A stretch of DNA of 56,691 nucleotides from Pseudarthrobacter chlorophenolicus (GTDB lineage: Bacteria; Actinomycetota; Actinomycetes; Actinomycetales; Micrococcaceae), in NCBI RefSeq assembly GCF_000962805.1, contig NZ_JZTW01000023.1, positions 1 through 56,691 on the forward strand, read 5' to 3'. Made by a program: the position numbers and the translations under genes. The notes under the pieces are model-generated. The model worked only from the letters and a program-made list of their open reading frames with translations, searched no databases and was not told the DNA's origin. Positions 8,830 through 17,094 of this stretch are shown in pieces (the first letter of the stretch is position 1; each line of letters begins with the position of its first letter).

Positions 8830-9630
8830 TCAAGGTTCCCTGCTCCAGTTGTACGGCGTGGTCGTGGAGACCTTGACGAGCCCGTAGCGCTCGAGGATGG
8901 GGCGCGAGTATCCGGTGGAGTCGCTGTGGATCAGGGTCTTGCCGAGCCGCAGGGCGGACCGGGCACGCTGTGCGGTGAGGGCCCGGTAAATGCCCTGTCC
9001 GCGCCAGGGCGCCAGTGTGGCCCCGCCCCAGATGCCGGCGAAGTCCGTCCCTGCCACCGGTTCAAGGCGCCCGGCGCTGATGATGCGGTCCTCGTGGCCC
9101 GCTGCCCACAGCTCGGTTCCATCACCGGCAGCGAGCCGCCGGAGCAGGTCGTCGGCCCGCGCTTCCGAGACGCTGCCCCCGAACGCGACGTCCTGCATGG
9201 CGCTCACGGCGCGGACATCCGCTGATTCGGTGACCTGTCGGAGCCAAACCCCTGGTGGCAGGGGGACCTCCACCACCAGGGCGGCCGCGGCGCCAATCAT
9301 GATTGATTCGGGGTCGGCGGGCACGAAACCGTGAGCCAGCAGTGCCGTGTCCAGGCCCGGTGCGGCGTCGTGCTCCCGGGTCTTCCACTCCACGGACTGC
9401 ACCGCAGGGTCTGCGTGGAAGTGCGCCTGGGCCTCCCCCACCCAGGCCGCGACAGTGGCCGCCGACGCCCCGCCCAGGCCAGCGTAGGTGACGAACCCGC
9501 GTCCGCCGTCGAACGTGGCCAGCAGCAGGGGACCTAGCCCGACCACTGACGAAGCCCCGGCCACCTCGGGGGCGAGGCGCAGTTGGGAGTCGTAGGCCCG
9601 GAGGAACCGATGGGCGTCGGGATGCGTCAT
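8830..9630 (-). CDS. GNAT-family N-acetyltransferase
   Basis: A 266-residue protein with a two-part layout. Residues about 1-125 are a degenerate GNAT-like or substrate domain, and the C-terminal half is a clear GNAT fold: DVRAVSAMQDVAFGG, AGRLEPVAGTDFAGIWGGAT and the acetyl-CoA pyrophosphate loop APWRGQGIYRALTAQRA, ending with SRPILERYGLVKVSTT. It is probably cytosolic and transfers an acetyl group to a small molecule or protein; the substrate is unknown. It is convergent with parC (25-bp gap) and divergent from the DinB-like gene. Several conserved features match GNATs of soil actinobacteria, but nothing identifies the substrate. Confidence 0.85.
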   Translation of the reverse strand: MTHPDAHRFLRAYDSQLRLAPEVAGASSVVGLGPLLLATFDGGRGFVTYAGLGGASAATVAAWVGEAQAHFHADPAVQSVEWKTREHDAAPGLDTALLAHGFVPADPESIMIGAAAALVVEVPLPPGVWLRQVTESADVRAVSAMQDVAFGGSVSEARADDLLRRLAAGDGTELWAAGHEDRIISAGRLEPVAGTDFAGIWGGATLAPWRGQGIYRALTAQRARSALRLGKTLIHSDSTGYSRPILERYGLVKVSTTTPYNWSREP

Positions 9631-9721
9631 TGCGGCTGCTTTCGGATCGATGAGGTGGCCGGGCGTGCCATGCCGTCGATGGCTATGGCGCCGCGAACGG
9701 CCAATGTAACAGCTCTCCGCT

Positions 9722-9727
9722 TAGACT
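9722..9727 (+). promoter_or_regulatory. Leaderless -10 of the DinB-like gene
   Basis: TAGACT, 6 nt before the ATG at 9734; no RBS. Confidence 0.5.
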
Positions 9728-9733
9728 GCTCCC

Positions 9734-10252
9734 ATGCCTATCGTGCCTGATGAGAAGGACTGGACCTGGGTCCTGGACCGCCCCTGCCCCGATTGTTCGT
9801 TCGACCCCTCCACCACCACACCGGCAACGGTCCCCGGCACCATCGAAAACATGTTGCCCCGGTGGCGGGCCGTCCTGCGCCGGCCGGAGGTTGCCGAGCG
9901 CCCCGACGGCAACACCTGGTCCGCGCTGGAGTACGCGTGCCACGTGCGCGATGTGTTCAGCCTGTTCGACCAGCGCCTGAACCTGATGCTGGACTCCGAC
10001 GACGCGAAGTTTGAGAACTGGGACCAGGACCTGACGGCCATCGAAAAGGACTATGCCAACGCCGATCCGGCAGTGGTCAACACCGAGCTGGCCGCCGAGG
10101 GCCAGCAGGTGGCGGAGTCCTTCGCAGGGGTCCGCGAATCCGAATGGGACCGCAGGGGGCTGCGCAGCAACGGTTCAGAGTTCACGGTCCTGACGCTCGC
10201 GCGGTACTTCCTGCACGACGTCGTCCACCACCTGCACGACGTCGACGGATAG
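9734..10252 (+). CDS. DinB-superfamily protein
   Basis: A 172-residue protein resembling the DinB/YfiT four-helix metalloenzyme superfamily, which includes thiol-dependent (often mycothiol-dependent) transferases in actinobacteria. It has NTWSALEYACHVRDVFSLFD, with a candidate metal-binding His, and a C-terminal YFLHDVVHHLHDVDG with further His residues, in the usual three-His order for this fold. An N-terminal CPDCSF pair may be an extra metal or redox site. A TAGACT hexamer lies 6 nt upstream of the ATG and no RBS is visible, so a leaderless mRNA is likely. The reaction is unknown. Confidence 0.8.
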   Translation: MPIVPDEKDWTWVLDRPCPDCSFDPSTTTPATVPGTIENMLPRWRAVLRRPEVAERPDGNTWSALEYACHVRDVFSLFDQRLNLMLDSDDAKFENWDQDLTAIEKDYANADPAVVNTELAAEGQQVAESFAGVRESEWDRRGLRSNGSEFTVLTLARYFLHDVVHHLHDVDG

Positions 10253-10280
10253 TTCCGCGGGCGCGCGGGCGGCGCGGGCG

Positions 10281-13200
10281 TCAGGCCCGCACCTCCGCTG
10301 CTTCCCGGCCGGGCTCCCGGTGTTCCCCGGCCGGCGCGAGCACCAACCGGACGTCCCCGGACTGAATATCGGCGGCGTGGTGGGTTACCAGCACCACTGT
10401 CCGGTCCCGCAGCCCGGCCCTCAGGTCGTGCAGCATGGCGCGGGCTGACTCGGCGTCCAGGTGCGCGGTGGGCTCATCCAACAGGATCACCTCGGCACCG
10501 GTCATCAGGGTGCGGGCCACTGCAAGGCGCTGGCGTTCACCGCCACTGAGGAAAGCGCCGCCGGGACCGATCCGCGTGTCCAGTCCCGCGGGCAGCCGTT
10601 CCATCAGCCCGGTGAGGCCGACGGCGGTCAGGACCGCTGCCATGTGCTGTTCGATCGCGCCCTCCCCCGCGATGTCCCGTTCACTGCCGCCCTGCTCCCT
10701 TTTGTCCGGTCCCACCGCGGGCCGCCCCAGCAGGAGGTTGCCGCGGATGGTCGAGTCGAAGAGGTGGGCCTCCTGCGGGCACCATGCCACCCCGCCGGAC
10801 ACCCGCACACTCCCTGCGGCTGGCGGCAGGAATCCCAGCAGGACCGAGAGCAGCGTGGACTTCCCCGAGCCGGACGGGCCTGTGACGGCCAGCCAATGCC
10901 CCGGCCCCGCAACCGCATTGAGCCCGGTGAAGACCGGTGCGCCGCCGGGCCACGCCGCCGCGAGGTTCGCCAGCTCCAGGCCGGGAACGCCGCCGTCACG
11001 CTCCGGCACCGGCTGCAGCCCGTCCGTGGTTCCGCCGTCGTCGTCCTTCGCGTTCCCGGACGCGTCCAGCGCCCCGGACGACGCCACGCGCTGCAGGACC
11101 GCGCGCAAAGCCGGGAACTGGCGTACCGCCGTCGTCATCGCCGAGTAGGGTTCCACCAGGGCCAGCAGCAGCAGGACCACCACTGCGGCAATGGCCGGCT
11201 CGATCCGTCCGTCCAGGACGGCGGGGGCCGCCAGCCACGCGCTGGCGAGTGCGGCGGCACCGCAGGCGGCTGCGGTTACCGCGTGGCCCAGGCCCTCTGC
11301 CCAGGCCGAACGCTGGGAGGCGCGGGTGGCCTTGCGGTCTTCGCTGCGGAGTCCGTCCAGCACCCGCGGCGCCACACCGTTGGCGGACAGCTCCGCCCGG
11401 GCATCCAGGGCAGCCGAGATGCGGCGCAGCACCCCGGAGCGCAGTACCTGCTCCGCGGTCGCCGACTTCCGGTCGCCCCAGAGCGCAAGGACGGGCGCCA
11501 GCAGCAGGCTCGCCGCGGCGGCGGCGATGACCGCCGGCAGTGCCGGCGGGACCACCAGCCAGGTGGTTCCCACAGCCAGCACGGCGACTGCCACAGCTGT
11601 GACGGGGGGCAGCACCACCCGGGGCAGGAGGTCCCGGACGGTGTCGACGTCGTCGATCACGGTGCCCAGCACGTTGCCGCCCTGGAGGAGCCGCCGCAGG
11701 GCCAACGCCCTGCGGCTCAGAGACGCCCACAGCCTTCCCCTGAGCCTGGTCAACGCGGCGAACACAGCGTCGTGCAGCAGCAGCCGTTCCCAGTAGCGGA
11801 GCACTGCCCTGCCGATGCCGAAGAAGCGCACGCCAACAATGGCGGTCAGCAGGTAGAGGATGGGCGGCTGCTCGCTGGCGCGGATGATCAGCCAGCCGGA
11901 CAACCCGGACAACGCCACAGCGAAGACTGCTGCGAACGTGCCGACTACGGCGGCCGCAGCGAACTTTCCCCGCACCGGCGCCAGCAACGGAGCCAGGAAT
12001 TGCATACCGCCCCGGCCGGGACGGCCCGCGGTTCCGGCGGTGGCACTGGATTCAACCCGCCGCGTTGCAGCCTTGGAGGCCCGTGAGGCGGCAACGGGAG
12101 CGTGGACTGCATCCGCCGGCGCCGCCGCCGGGGGCAACGTGTTCTGTTGCTTTGCAGCCTCCGGTCCCGCTTCTGCGCCGATTGGCACCAGCACGTCGGC
12201 GAGACTGCGGGTCCGCTCCTCGTGGGCCACCAGTATTACCGTCACTTTGCCGCGCAGCCCGTGAATGGCGTCTTCGACGGCTTGCGCCGAATCGGCGTCC
12301 AGGTGCGCGGTGGGCTCATCGAGCAGGAGCACAGTTGCTCCGGCATCGATCCTCGCCAGGCCTCGCGCCAGCGCGACGCGGCGCAGCTCCCCCGGGCTTA
12401 GTTCGGCAGGATGTTTCTGCGCGAGGTGCCCGGCACCTGCGCGGGCAAGGCAGGCGCGGGCGGTTTCCTCAGCCAGCGCACTGTCCCGGGCGTTGCGTGG
12501 GCGGGAGCCCAGGTAGAGCAGCACCTCGTCCAGCACCCTGTCGGCCACCAGCACAGGATGCTGCGGCACCCAGGCCACGGCGTTCCGGTCCAACCCGGCC
12601 AACGTCCCGGTCACAGCTGCCCCTGCACCGTCCCCGATGGTGCCGGCCAGGACGCCCAAGACTGTGCTCTTGCCGGCACCGCTGGGTCCGTCCAGTGCGG
12701 TGATCCGGCTCTGGGGCGCTTCAAACGTCAGGGGCCCGACGGCGGCGCGTGACCTTCCGCGGTAGGTCACGGTGAGCCCGGTGACAGTGAGCGGCGCTCC
12801 GGGCCTTCCCGCAGGCACGGCAGGCAGTGGCTTCGGCTCGGGGGCGTCCGTGACGGCGGTGACGCCGGCAAGGGCCACCCGGCCGTCGTCGCTGGCGTGG
12901 TGCGCCGTGCCCAGCTCACGAAGCGGCAGGTAGCAGTCCGGTGCCAGGATCAGGGCCAGCAGGCCGGCTTCGAGCGGCATGTCGCCGTGCACCAGGCGCA
13001 CGCCGATGAACACGGCCACCACGGCCACGGAGATGGTGGCGATGAGTTCCAGCGCCAGGGCGGAGAGGAAAGCGGTGCGCAGGGTCCCCATGGTGCGCGA
13101 GCGGTATTCCTCCGAGATCTCCTCGAGTGCTTTCCGCTGGGCCGTGGCCCGGCCCAGGCCCACCAGGACGGGCAGTCCCTTGGCGAGTTCCAGCATGTGC

Positions 13201-13769
13201 GCCGAGAGCCGGGCCAGCGACGCCTGCGCCTCGCGCACGTTGTCTTCGGTATAGCGGCCGATCAGCACCATGAACAGCGGAACCAGTGGCACTGTCAGGA
13301 CGATCACTATTGCGCTGACCCAGTCTGCGAAGAGGATCCTTGCGCCCAGCAGCAGCGGCACAGCGGCGCAGTTCACCAGCGCCGGCAGGAACTGGGTGTA
13401 GTAGCTGTCCAGGGCATCCAGGCCCCGTGTGGCCAGCACGGCGAGGCCACCGTCCGCGGGACCGGTTTCGCGTACTCCGTTGCGCAGCGTCCGCTCCAGC
13501 AGCCCGGCCCGCAGTTCCTCCTTGATGCCCAGCGCGGCGCGCCGGGCAGCCACGGCCTGCCCCCACACGGTGACGGACCGCAGGACCACGCCGGCCATGC
13601 CCAGTGTGAGCTGGTCCGGACGGACAGGGTCCCCGGCCGCCAGCCCCGCAAGGGCGGCCGCCACCGCCTGTCCCATCAGGACCAGCGAGAGTGCCTTCAG
13701 CGCTGCGAGCAGGCCGAGCCAGTAGACGGCGGAGCGCGTTGCAGGTCCCGGCGGGAGCATGGGCCGCAC
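10281..13769 (-). CDS. cydDC: Fused CydD-CydC thiol-reductant ABC exporter
   Basis: A 1162-residue single chain with two ABC half-transporters. Residues about 10-300 form a first transmembrane domain; about 335-560 the first ATPase (Walker A LDGPSGAGKSTVLG, signature LSPGELRRVALARG, Walker B VLLLDEPTAHLD). About 600-890 is the second membrane domain and about 930-1150 the second ATPase (VTGPSGSGKSTLLS, LSGGERQRLAVART, VILLDEPTAHLD). In E. coli, CydDC exports glutathione or cysteine and is needed to assemble cytochrome bd; in actinobacteria the thiol may differ. The GTG at 13769 starts 1 nt after the cydB TGA with an AAGGG upstream; the ATG at 13760 is the alternative. An Ala/Pro-rich linker of about 40 residues joins the halves. 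It is the third gene of cydA-cydB-cydDC. Confidence 0.93.
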   Translation of the reverse strand: MRPMLPPGPATRSAVYWLGLLAALKALSLVLMGQAVAAALAGLAAGDPVRPDQLTLGMAGVVLRSVTVWGQAVAARRAALGIKEELRAGLLERTLRNGVRETGPADGGLAVLATRGLDALDSYYTQFLPALVNCAAVPLLLGARILFADWVSAIVIVLTVPLVPLFMVLIGRYTEDNVREAQASLARLSAHMLELAKGLPVLVGLGRATAQRKALEEISEEYRSRTMGTLRTAFLSALALELIATISVAVVAVFIGVRLVHGDMPLEAGLLALILAPDCYLPLRELGTAHHASDDGRVALAGVTAVTDAPEPKPLPAVPAGRPGAPLTVTGLTVTYRGRSRAAVGPLTFEAPQSRITALDGPSGAGKSTVLGVLAGTIGDGAGAAVTGTLAGLDRNAVAWVPQHPVLVADRVLDEVLLYLGSRPRNARDSALAEETARACLARAGAGHLAQKHPAELSPGELRRVALARGLARIDAGATVLLLDEPTAHLDADSAQAVEDAIHGLRGKVTVILVAHEERTRSLADVLVPIGAEAGPEAAKQQNTLPPAAAPADAVHAPVAASRASKAATRRVESSATAGTAGRPGRGGMQFLAPLLAPVRGKFAAAAVVGTFAAVFAVALSGLSGWLIIRASEQPPILYLLTAIVGVRFFGIGRAVLRYWERLLLHDAVFAALTRLRGRLWASLSRRALALRRLLQGGNVLGTVIDDVDTVRDLLPRVVLPPVTAVAVAVLAVGTTWLVVPPALPAVIAAAAASLLLAPVLALWGDRKSATAEQVLRSGVLRRISAALDARAELSANGVAPRVLDGLRSEDRKATRASQRSAWAEGLGHAVTAAACGAAALASAWLAAPAVLDGRIEPAIAAVVVLLLLALVEPYSAMTTAVRQFPALRAVLQRVASSGALDASGNAKDDDGGTTDGLQPVPERDGGVPGLELANLAAAWPGGAPVFTGLNAVAGPGHWLAVTGPSGSGKSTLLSVLLGFLPPAAGSVRVSGGVAWCPQEAHLFDSTIRGNLLLGRPAVGPDKREQGGSERDIAGEGAIEQHMAAVLTAVGLTGLMERLPAGLDTRIGPGGAFLSGGERQRLAVARTLMTGAEVILLDEPTAHLDAESARAMLHDLRAGLRDRTVVLVTHHAADIQSGDVRLVLAPAGEHREPGREAAEVRA

Positions 13770-13770
13770 G

Positions 13771-14820
13771 TCAGCCCTTGGTGGTGAACGCCTTGGCGGC
13801 GATGGCAGGCAGGAAGCTGTGGGCTTCCGGAATGGATTCGGTACTGACCCGGCGGCGGAAGACCCAGTAGGTCCATGCCTGGTAGGCGATCACGAGCGGA
13901 AGGCCGAACGCGGCAACGATGGTCATGAGCCCCAGCGTGTAGTCCGAGGACGAGGCGTTGGAAATGGTCAGGTCAAAGGCGCTGTCCAGGGTGGAGGGCA
14001 GCACCACGGGGAACACTGCGCCGAAGATGGAGGCCGTGCCGAGCACCAGGAAGGCGCCCAGTGCCAGGAACGCCCTGCCTTCGGCGCCGGTGCGGGCGAG
14101 AGTCCAGGCGGTGGCGGCAGCGGCTACGGCGAGGACCACGAGGGCCCAGGTCCAGGGTTTGCCGTCCAGGAACTGAATGCTGAGCGCCCAGGCCGCAATG
14201 GGAAGGATCAGCACCGGAAGCAGGCGCACGAACCAGGCGCGGGCACGGTGCCGGACCTCGCCGTCGGTCTTCAGCGCAAGGAAGGCCAGAGCGTGGACCA
14301 GCGAGAAGCCCACCACGGCCACGCCGCCCAGTACGGCGTAGCCGCTGAACCAGGCAAAGGCGCCGCCCTCACGGTCGCCGTTGGCATTCAGGGGCAGGCC
14401 GGTGGTGGTCAGGGCAAGCGCCGCTCCGACGCCGAAGGCGGCGAAAAACGATCCCAGGGCAATGGCCCAGTCCCACCGGGCGCGCCAGCGGTCCGTATCA
14501 ACTTTGCCGCGGTACTCGAAGGCCACGGCGCGGAAAATCAGGGCTACGAGGACCACCAGCAGGGGAAGGTAGAGGGCGGAGAACAGGGAGGCGTACCAGA
14601 GCGGGAACGCCGCAAACGTGGCGCCGCCGGCGGTCAGCAGCCATACCTCGTTGCCGTCCCAGACCGGGCCGACGGTGTTCAGCAGGACCCGGCGTTCGGT
14701 GTTGTTCCGGGCGAAGATCTTCATCAGCATCCCCACTCCGAGGTCGAAGCCCTCAAGGAAGAGATAGCCGGTCCACAGGACCGCGATGGCGATGAACCAG
14801 ATGGTGGGCAGCAGTTCCAT
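13771..14820 (-). CDS. cydB: Cytochrome bd ubiquinol/menaquinol oxidase subunit II
   Basis: A 349-residue integral membrane protein with about nine hydrophobic helices. It begins MELLPTIWFIAIAVLWTGYL followed by FLEGFDLGVGML, the conserved CydB start. VGPVWDGNEVWLLTAGGATF and FPLWYASLFSALYLPLLVVL are also typical. It forms the bd oxidase with CydA and oxidises quinol to reduce O2 with high affinity; it carries no haem itself. The ATG at 14820 has AGAGGAA 8 nt upstream, and the gap from cydA is 18 bp. The last residues come 1 nt before the cydDC start, so cydA-cydB-cydDC are one transcription unit. Confidence 0.96.
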   Translation of the reverse strand: MELLPTIWFIAIAVLWTGYLFLEGFDLGVGMLMKIFARNNTERRVLLNTVGPVWDGNEVWLLTAGGATFAAFPLWYASLFSALYLPLLVVLVALIFRAVAFEYRGKVDTDRWRARWDWAIALGSFFAAFGVGAALALTTTGLPLNANGDREGGAFAWFSGYAVLGGVAVVGFSLVHALAFLALKTDGEVRHRARAWFVRLLPVLILPIAAWALSIQFLDGKPWTWALVVLAVAAAATAWTLARTGAEGRAFLALGAFLVLGTASIFGAVFPVVLPSTLDSAFDLTISNASSSDYTLGLMTIVAAFGLPLVIAYQAWTYWVFRRRVSTESIPEAHSFLPAIAAKAFTTKG

Positions 14821-14838
14821 TGTCGAATTCCTCTGCGC

Positions 14839-16443
14839 TTAGTAGGCGAAGGCCAGGACGTCGTCGGCGGGCTTGGCGCCGCCTGGTCCGCCGGAACCCG
14901 GCGTTTCGTCCTCGTTCTCATCGGCGGGGACATGGGCCAGTTCGGGCATGGCGGACACCACGCCGCCGCGGATGTACTTCACCAGCAGCTTCACCTCCAC
15001 CACCAGCAGGACGGCGTAGACCGCTGTGAGGGTCACCAGTGAAGCCACCAGCTCGCCGGCGGAAACCCCGGGTGAGACGGCCGCGGCCGTAAACATGAAC
15101 ACCTGGTCGATGCCGCTGGGGTCCGGATTGGGGGCCACCACGAACGGCTGCCGGCCCATCTCGGTGAAGATCCAGCCTGCGGCGTTCGCACCGAACGGGG
15201 CGAGGATGCCGAAGATGGCAAGCCGCATGAGCCACGGCGATTCGGGCACGGTGCCCTTCCGGGTCAGCCACAGCGCCACCACAGCCGCCAGCGCGGCGAG
15301 TCCGCCGAAGCCAATCATCATCCGGAAGCCCCAGTAGGTCACTTCCATGACCGGCAGGTACTCAATTTCCTGGCCGGCGCGCTCACCGTAGATGGGGTTG
15401 TCCGGCAGGTGGGTGCCGTAGTTCTCCTTGTACTCGGGCAGGAGCGTGTTCACGCCCTTCACCTCGGTGGTGAAGTCGCCCTTGGCGAGGAAGGAGAGGA
15501 TTCCGGGGACCTCGATGACGGCCACGATGTCGTCGCAGTTCTGGGAGCCGATGTTGCCGATACTCAGCACGGAGAACCCCGTGCCGTCGTGGCAGGCCGC
15601 TTCCGCTGCGGCCATTTTCATGGGCTGCTGTTCGAACATGAGCTTGCCCTGCAGGTCGCCGGTGACGGCGGTGCCGGCGAAGGAGATCATGGCCACCACC
15701 GCGCCGATGCGCAGGGAGCGGATCCAGACGCTGTGGTCTGCCCGGTCACGGCCCGGGATGGTGGCGGACTCGCCGGGAACGACCTTGCCGTCGGGACCGA
15801 CGGTGTCGACGCCGTCGCGGCGCCGGCGCCACAGGTGGTACCAGGCGATGCCGAGCAGGAAGCCGCCGGCCACCGCAAGGGCGCCGAAGAGGGTGTGCGG
15901 TACGGCTACCAGGGCGGTGTTGTTGGTGAAGACGGCCCAGGCGTTGGTCATGACCGGGCGTCCGTCGATCATTTCGACGCCTACCGGGTGCTGCATCCAG
16001 CTGTTGGCCACAATGATGAAGTAGGCGGAGAAGACCGATCCGATCACCGCTACCCAGAGGCAGGCCAGGTGGATGCCTGGTTTCAGCTGCTTCCAGCCAA
16101 AGATCCACAGCCCCAGGAAGGTGGACTCCACGAAGAAGGCCAGCAGGGCCTCCAAGGCCAGGGGCGCTCCGAACACATCGCCGACGAACCGGCTGTATTC
16201 GCTCCAGGCCATGCCGAACTGGAACTCCTGGACGATGCCGGTGGCCACGCCCATGATGAAGTTGATGAGGAAGAGCTTGCCCCAGAACTTGGTCATCCGC
16301 AGATACTCGGGCTTGCCCGTGCGGTGCCAGGCCGTCTGGATGACAGCCACCACCAGGCCCAGGCCGATGGTCAGCGGGACCATCATGAAGTGGTAGACGG
16401 TGGTGATGCCGAATTGCCAGCGTGCTATTTCCAAGGCGTCCAA
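14839..16443 (-). CDS. cydA: Cytochrome bd ubiquinol/menaquinol oxidase subunit I
   Basis: A 534-residue membrane protein carrying haems b558, b595 and d. His18 in TTVYHFMMVPLT and His183 in AVPHTLFGALAV match known haem ligands; Glu98 and Glu106 lie in the EALLAFFVES helix, and a Met in YWGFRMMIGFGG matches the second b558 ligand. The periplasmic quinol loop contains GDFTTEVKGVNTLLPEYKEN and is short (S-type Q-loop). It starts with TTG at 16443, reading MDALEIARWQFG; no other start fits the conserved N-terminus. A TAGAGT -10 lies 11 nt upstream, giving a very short leader. The putative -35 lies inside a perfect inverted repeat, one of three BlaI-type operators in this gap, so oxygen or respiratory stress control through the divergent blaI gene is likely. 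Confidence 0.96.
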   Translation of the reverse strand: MDALEIARWQFGITTVYHFMMVPLTIGLGLVVAVIQTAWHRTGKPEYLRMTKFWGKLFLINFIMGVATGIVQEFQFGMAWSEYSRFVGDVFGAPLALEALLAFFVESTFLGLWIFGWKQLKPGIHLACLWVAVIGSVFSAYFIIVANSWMQHPVGVEMIDGRPVMTNAWAVFTNNTALVAVPHTLFGALAVAGGFLLGIAWYHLWRRRRDGVDTVGPDGKVVPGESATIPGRDRADHSVWIRSLRIGAVVAMISFAGTAVTGDLQGKLMFEQQPMKMAAAEAACHDGTGFSVLSIGNIGSQNCDDIVAVIEVPGILSFLAKGDFTTEVKGVNTLLPEYKENYGTHLPDNPIYGERAGQEIEYLPVMEVTYWGFRMMIGFGGLAALAAVVALWLTRKGTVPESPWLMRLAIFGILAPFGANAAGWIFTEMGRQPFVVAPNPDPSGIDQVFMFTAAAVSPGVSAGELVASLVTLTAVYAVLLVVEVKLLVKYIRGGVVSAMPELAHVPADENEDETPGSGGPGGAKPADDVLAFAY

Positions 16444-16454
16444 GGCAGGTCCCT

Positions 16455-16460
16455 ACTCTA
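16455..16460 (-). promoter_or_regulatory. Probable cydA -10 hexamer
   Basis: TAGAGT on the minus strand, 11 nt before the TTG start, leaving a leader of about 5 nt. The -35 region (about 16478-16483) lies within operator 1. Confidence 0.55.
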
Positions 16461-16470
16461 GGCCAACTCA

Positions 16471-16493
16471 AACTTCTACGTTTCGTAGAAGTT
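16471..16493. promoter_or_regulatory. BlaI-type operator 1 (perfect 23-bp palindrome)
   Basis: Left arm AACTTCTACG, spacer TTT, right arm CGTAGAAGTT, a perfect inverted repeat. The central part TTCTACG-TTT-CGTAGAA shares the pattern of three other copies. It covers the expected -35 of cydA (-10 TAGAGT at 16460-16455). Confidence 0.85.
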
Positions 16494-16497
16494 CAAC

Positions 16498-16514
16498 TTC
16501 TACAGAGTGTAGAA
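16498..16514. promoter_or_regulatory. BlaI-type operator 2 (perfect 17-bp palindrome)
   Basis: TTCTACA-GAG-TGTAGAA, perfect arms; its centre lies 24 bp upstream of operator 1 with respect to cydA. The two may bind dimers cooperatively. Confidence 0.83.
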
Positions 16515-16585
16515 CAACTTGCTGTCCGGCGGAAAACGCACCGCCCGATACCAGCATGGGGCCTAACTGTCCCGCGCGCCACGTG

Positions 16586-16602
16586 TTCTACCCAACGTAG
16601 AA
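16586..16602. promoter_or_regulatory. BlaI-type operator 3 (one mismatch)
   Basis: TTCTACC-CAA-CGTAGAA. Its right arm overlaps the -35 (TAGAAA) of the predicted blaI promoter, so it should control blaI and the M56 gene. Confidence 0.78.
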
Positions 16603-16626
16603 AGTCCGGCGGTTTCAGGGTAAATT
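16598..16626 (+). promoter_or_regulatory. Probable blaI-M56 promoter
   Basis: -35 TAGAAA (16598) and -10 TAAATT (16621) with a 17-bp spacer; the -35 overlaps the right arm of operator 3. Leader about 70 nt, with AAAGGAAAA before the ATG. Confidence 0.5.
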
Positions 16627-16704
16627 TGAATCTGTAGTTGTTTAACCGTTGAGCAGTCACCGGCGCAGGAAGCGTGCGGTGCGGGGACAAAAAGGAAAAG
16701 TGCA

Positions 16705-17088
16705 ATGGCTAGTCTTGGTGAACTGGAACGGGCAGTGATGGACCTGCTCTGGGCGGGCCAGGAAGCAGCCACGGCCAACACTCTGCGGGACCAGCTGGCC
16801 CGCACGTCCGCCGCTCAGGGCGGCCCCGGCCATGAGGGCAAGGAACTTGCCGTGACCACGGTGCTGACGGTGCTGTCCAGGCTGGAGAAGAAGGGCCTCG
16901 TGGAGCGGGAACGCGGAACCCGTCCGCACCGCTATCAGGCGGTGTCCAGCCGCGCAGACCACACGGCCGAACTCATGCATGAGGTGCTGGGGTCGGCTCC
17001 GGACCGCGAAGCCGTACTGGCACGGTTCATCGGGTCCGTCTCCGAGGGTGAAGCCGAAACACTGCGCAAACTGCTGGGTCACGTCTAG
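16705..17088 (+). CDS. blaI: BlaI/MecI/CopY-family transcriptional repressor
   Basis: A 127-residue winged-helix repressor. The N-terminus MASLGELERAVMDLLWAG begins the DNA-binding domain, followed by ELAVTTVLTVLSRLEKKG (recognition helix) and LVERERGTRPHRYQAV (wing). The C-terminal helix LMHEVLGSAPDREAVLARFI is the dimerisation part. BlaI-type repressors bind TACA/TGTA-type inverted repeats as dimers and leave DNA after cleavage triggered by an M56 protease. Here the M56 gene follows after 6 bp, and three inverted repeats lie in the gap to cydA. RBS AAAGGAAAA precedes the ATG by 8 nt. The most likely targets are its own operon, cydABDC and a remote gene at 31.8 kb. No beta-lactamase gene is nearby, so the name is by family only. 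Confidence 0.9.
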   Translation: MASLGELERAVMDLLWAGQEAATANTLRDQLARTSAAQGGPGHEGKELAVTTVLTVLSRLEKKGLVERERGTRPHRYQAVSSRADHTAELMHEVLGSAPDREAVLARFIGSVSEGEAETLRKLLGHV

Positions 17089-17094
17089 CCCACC

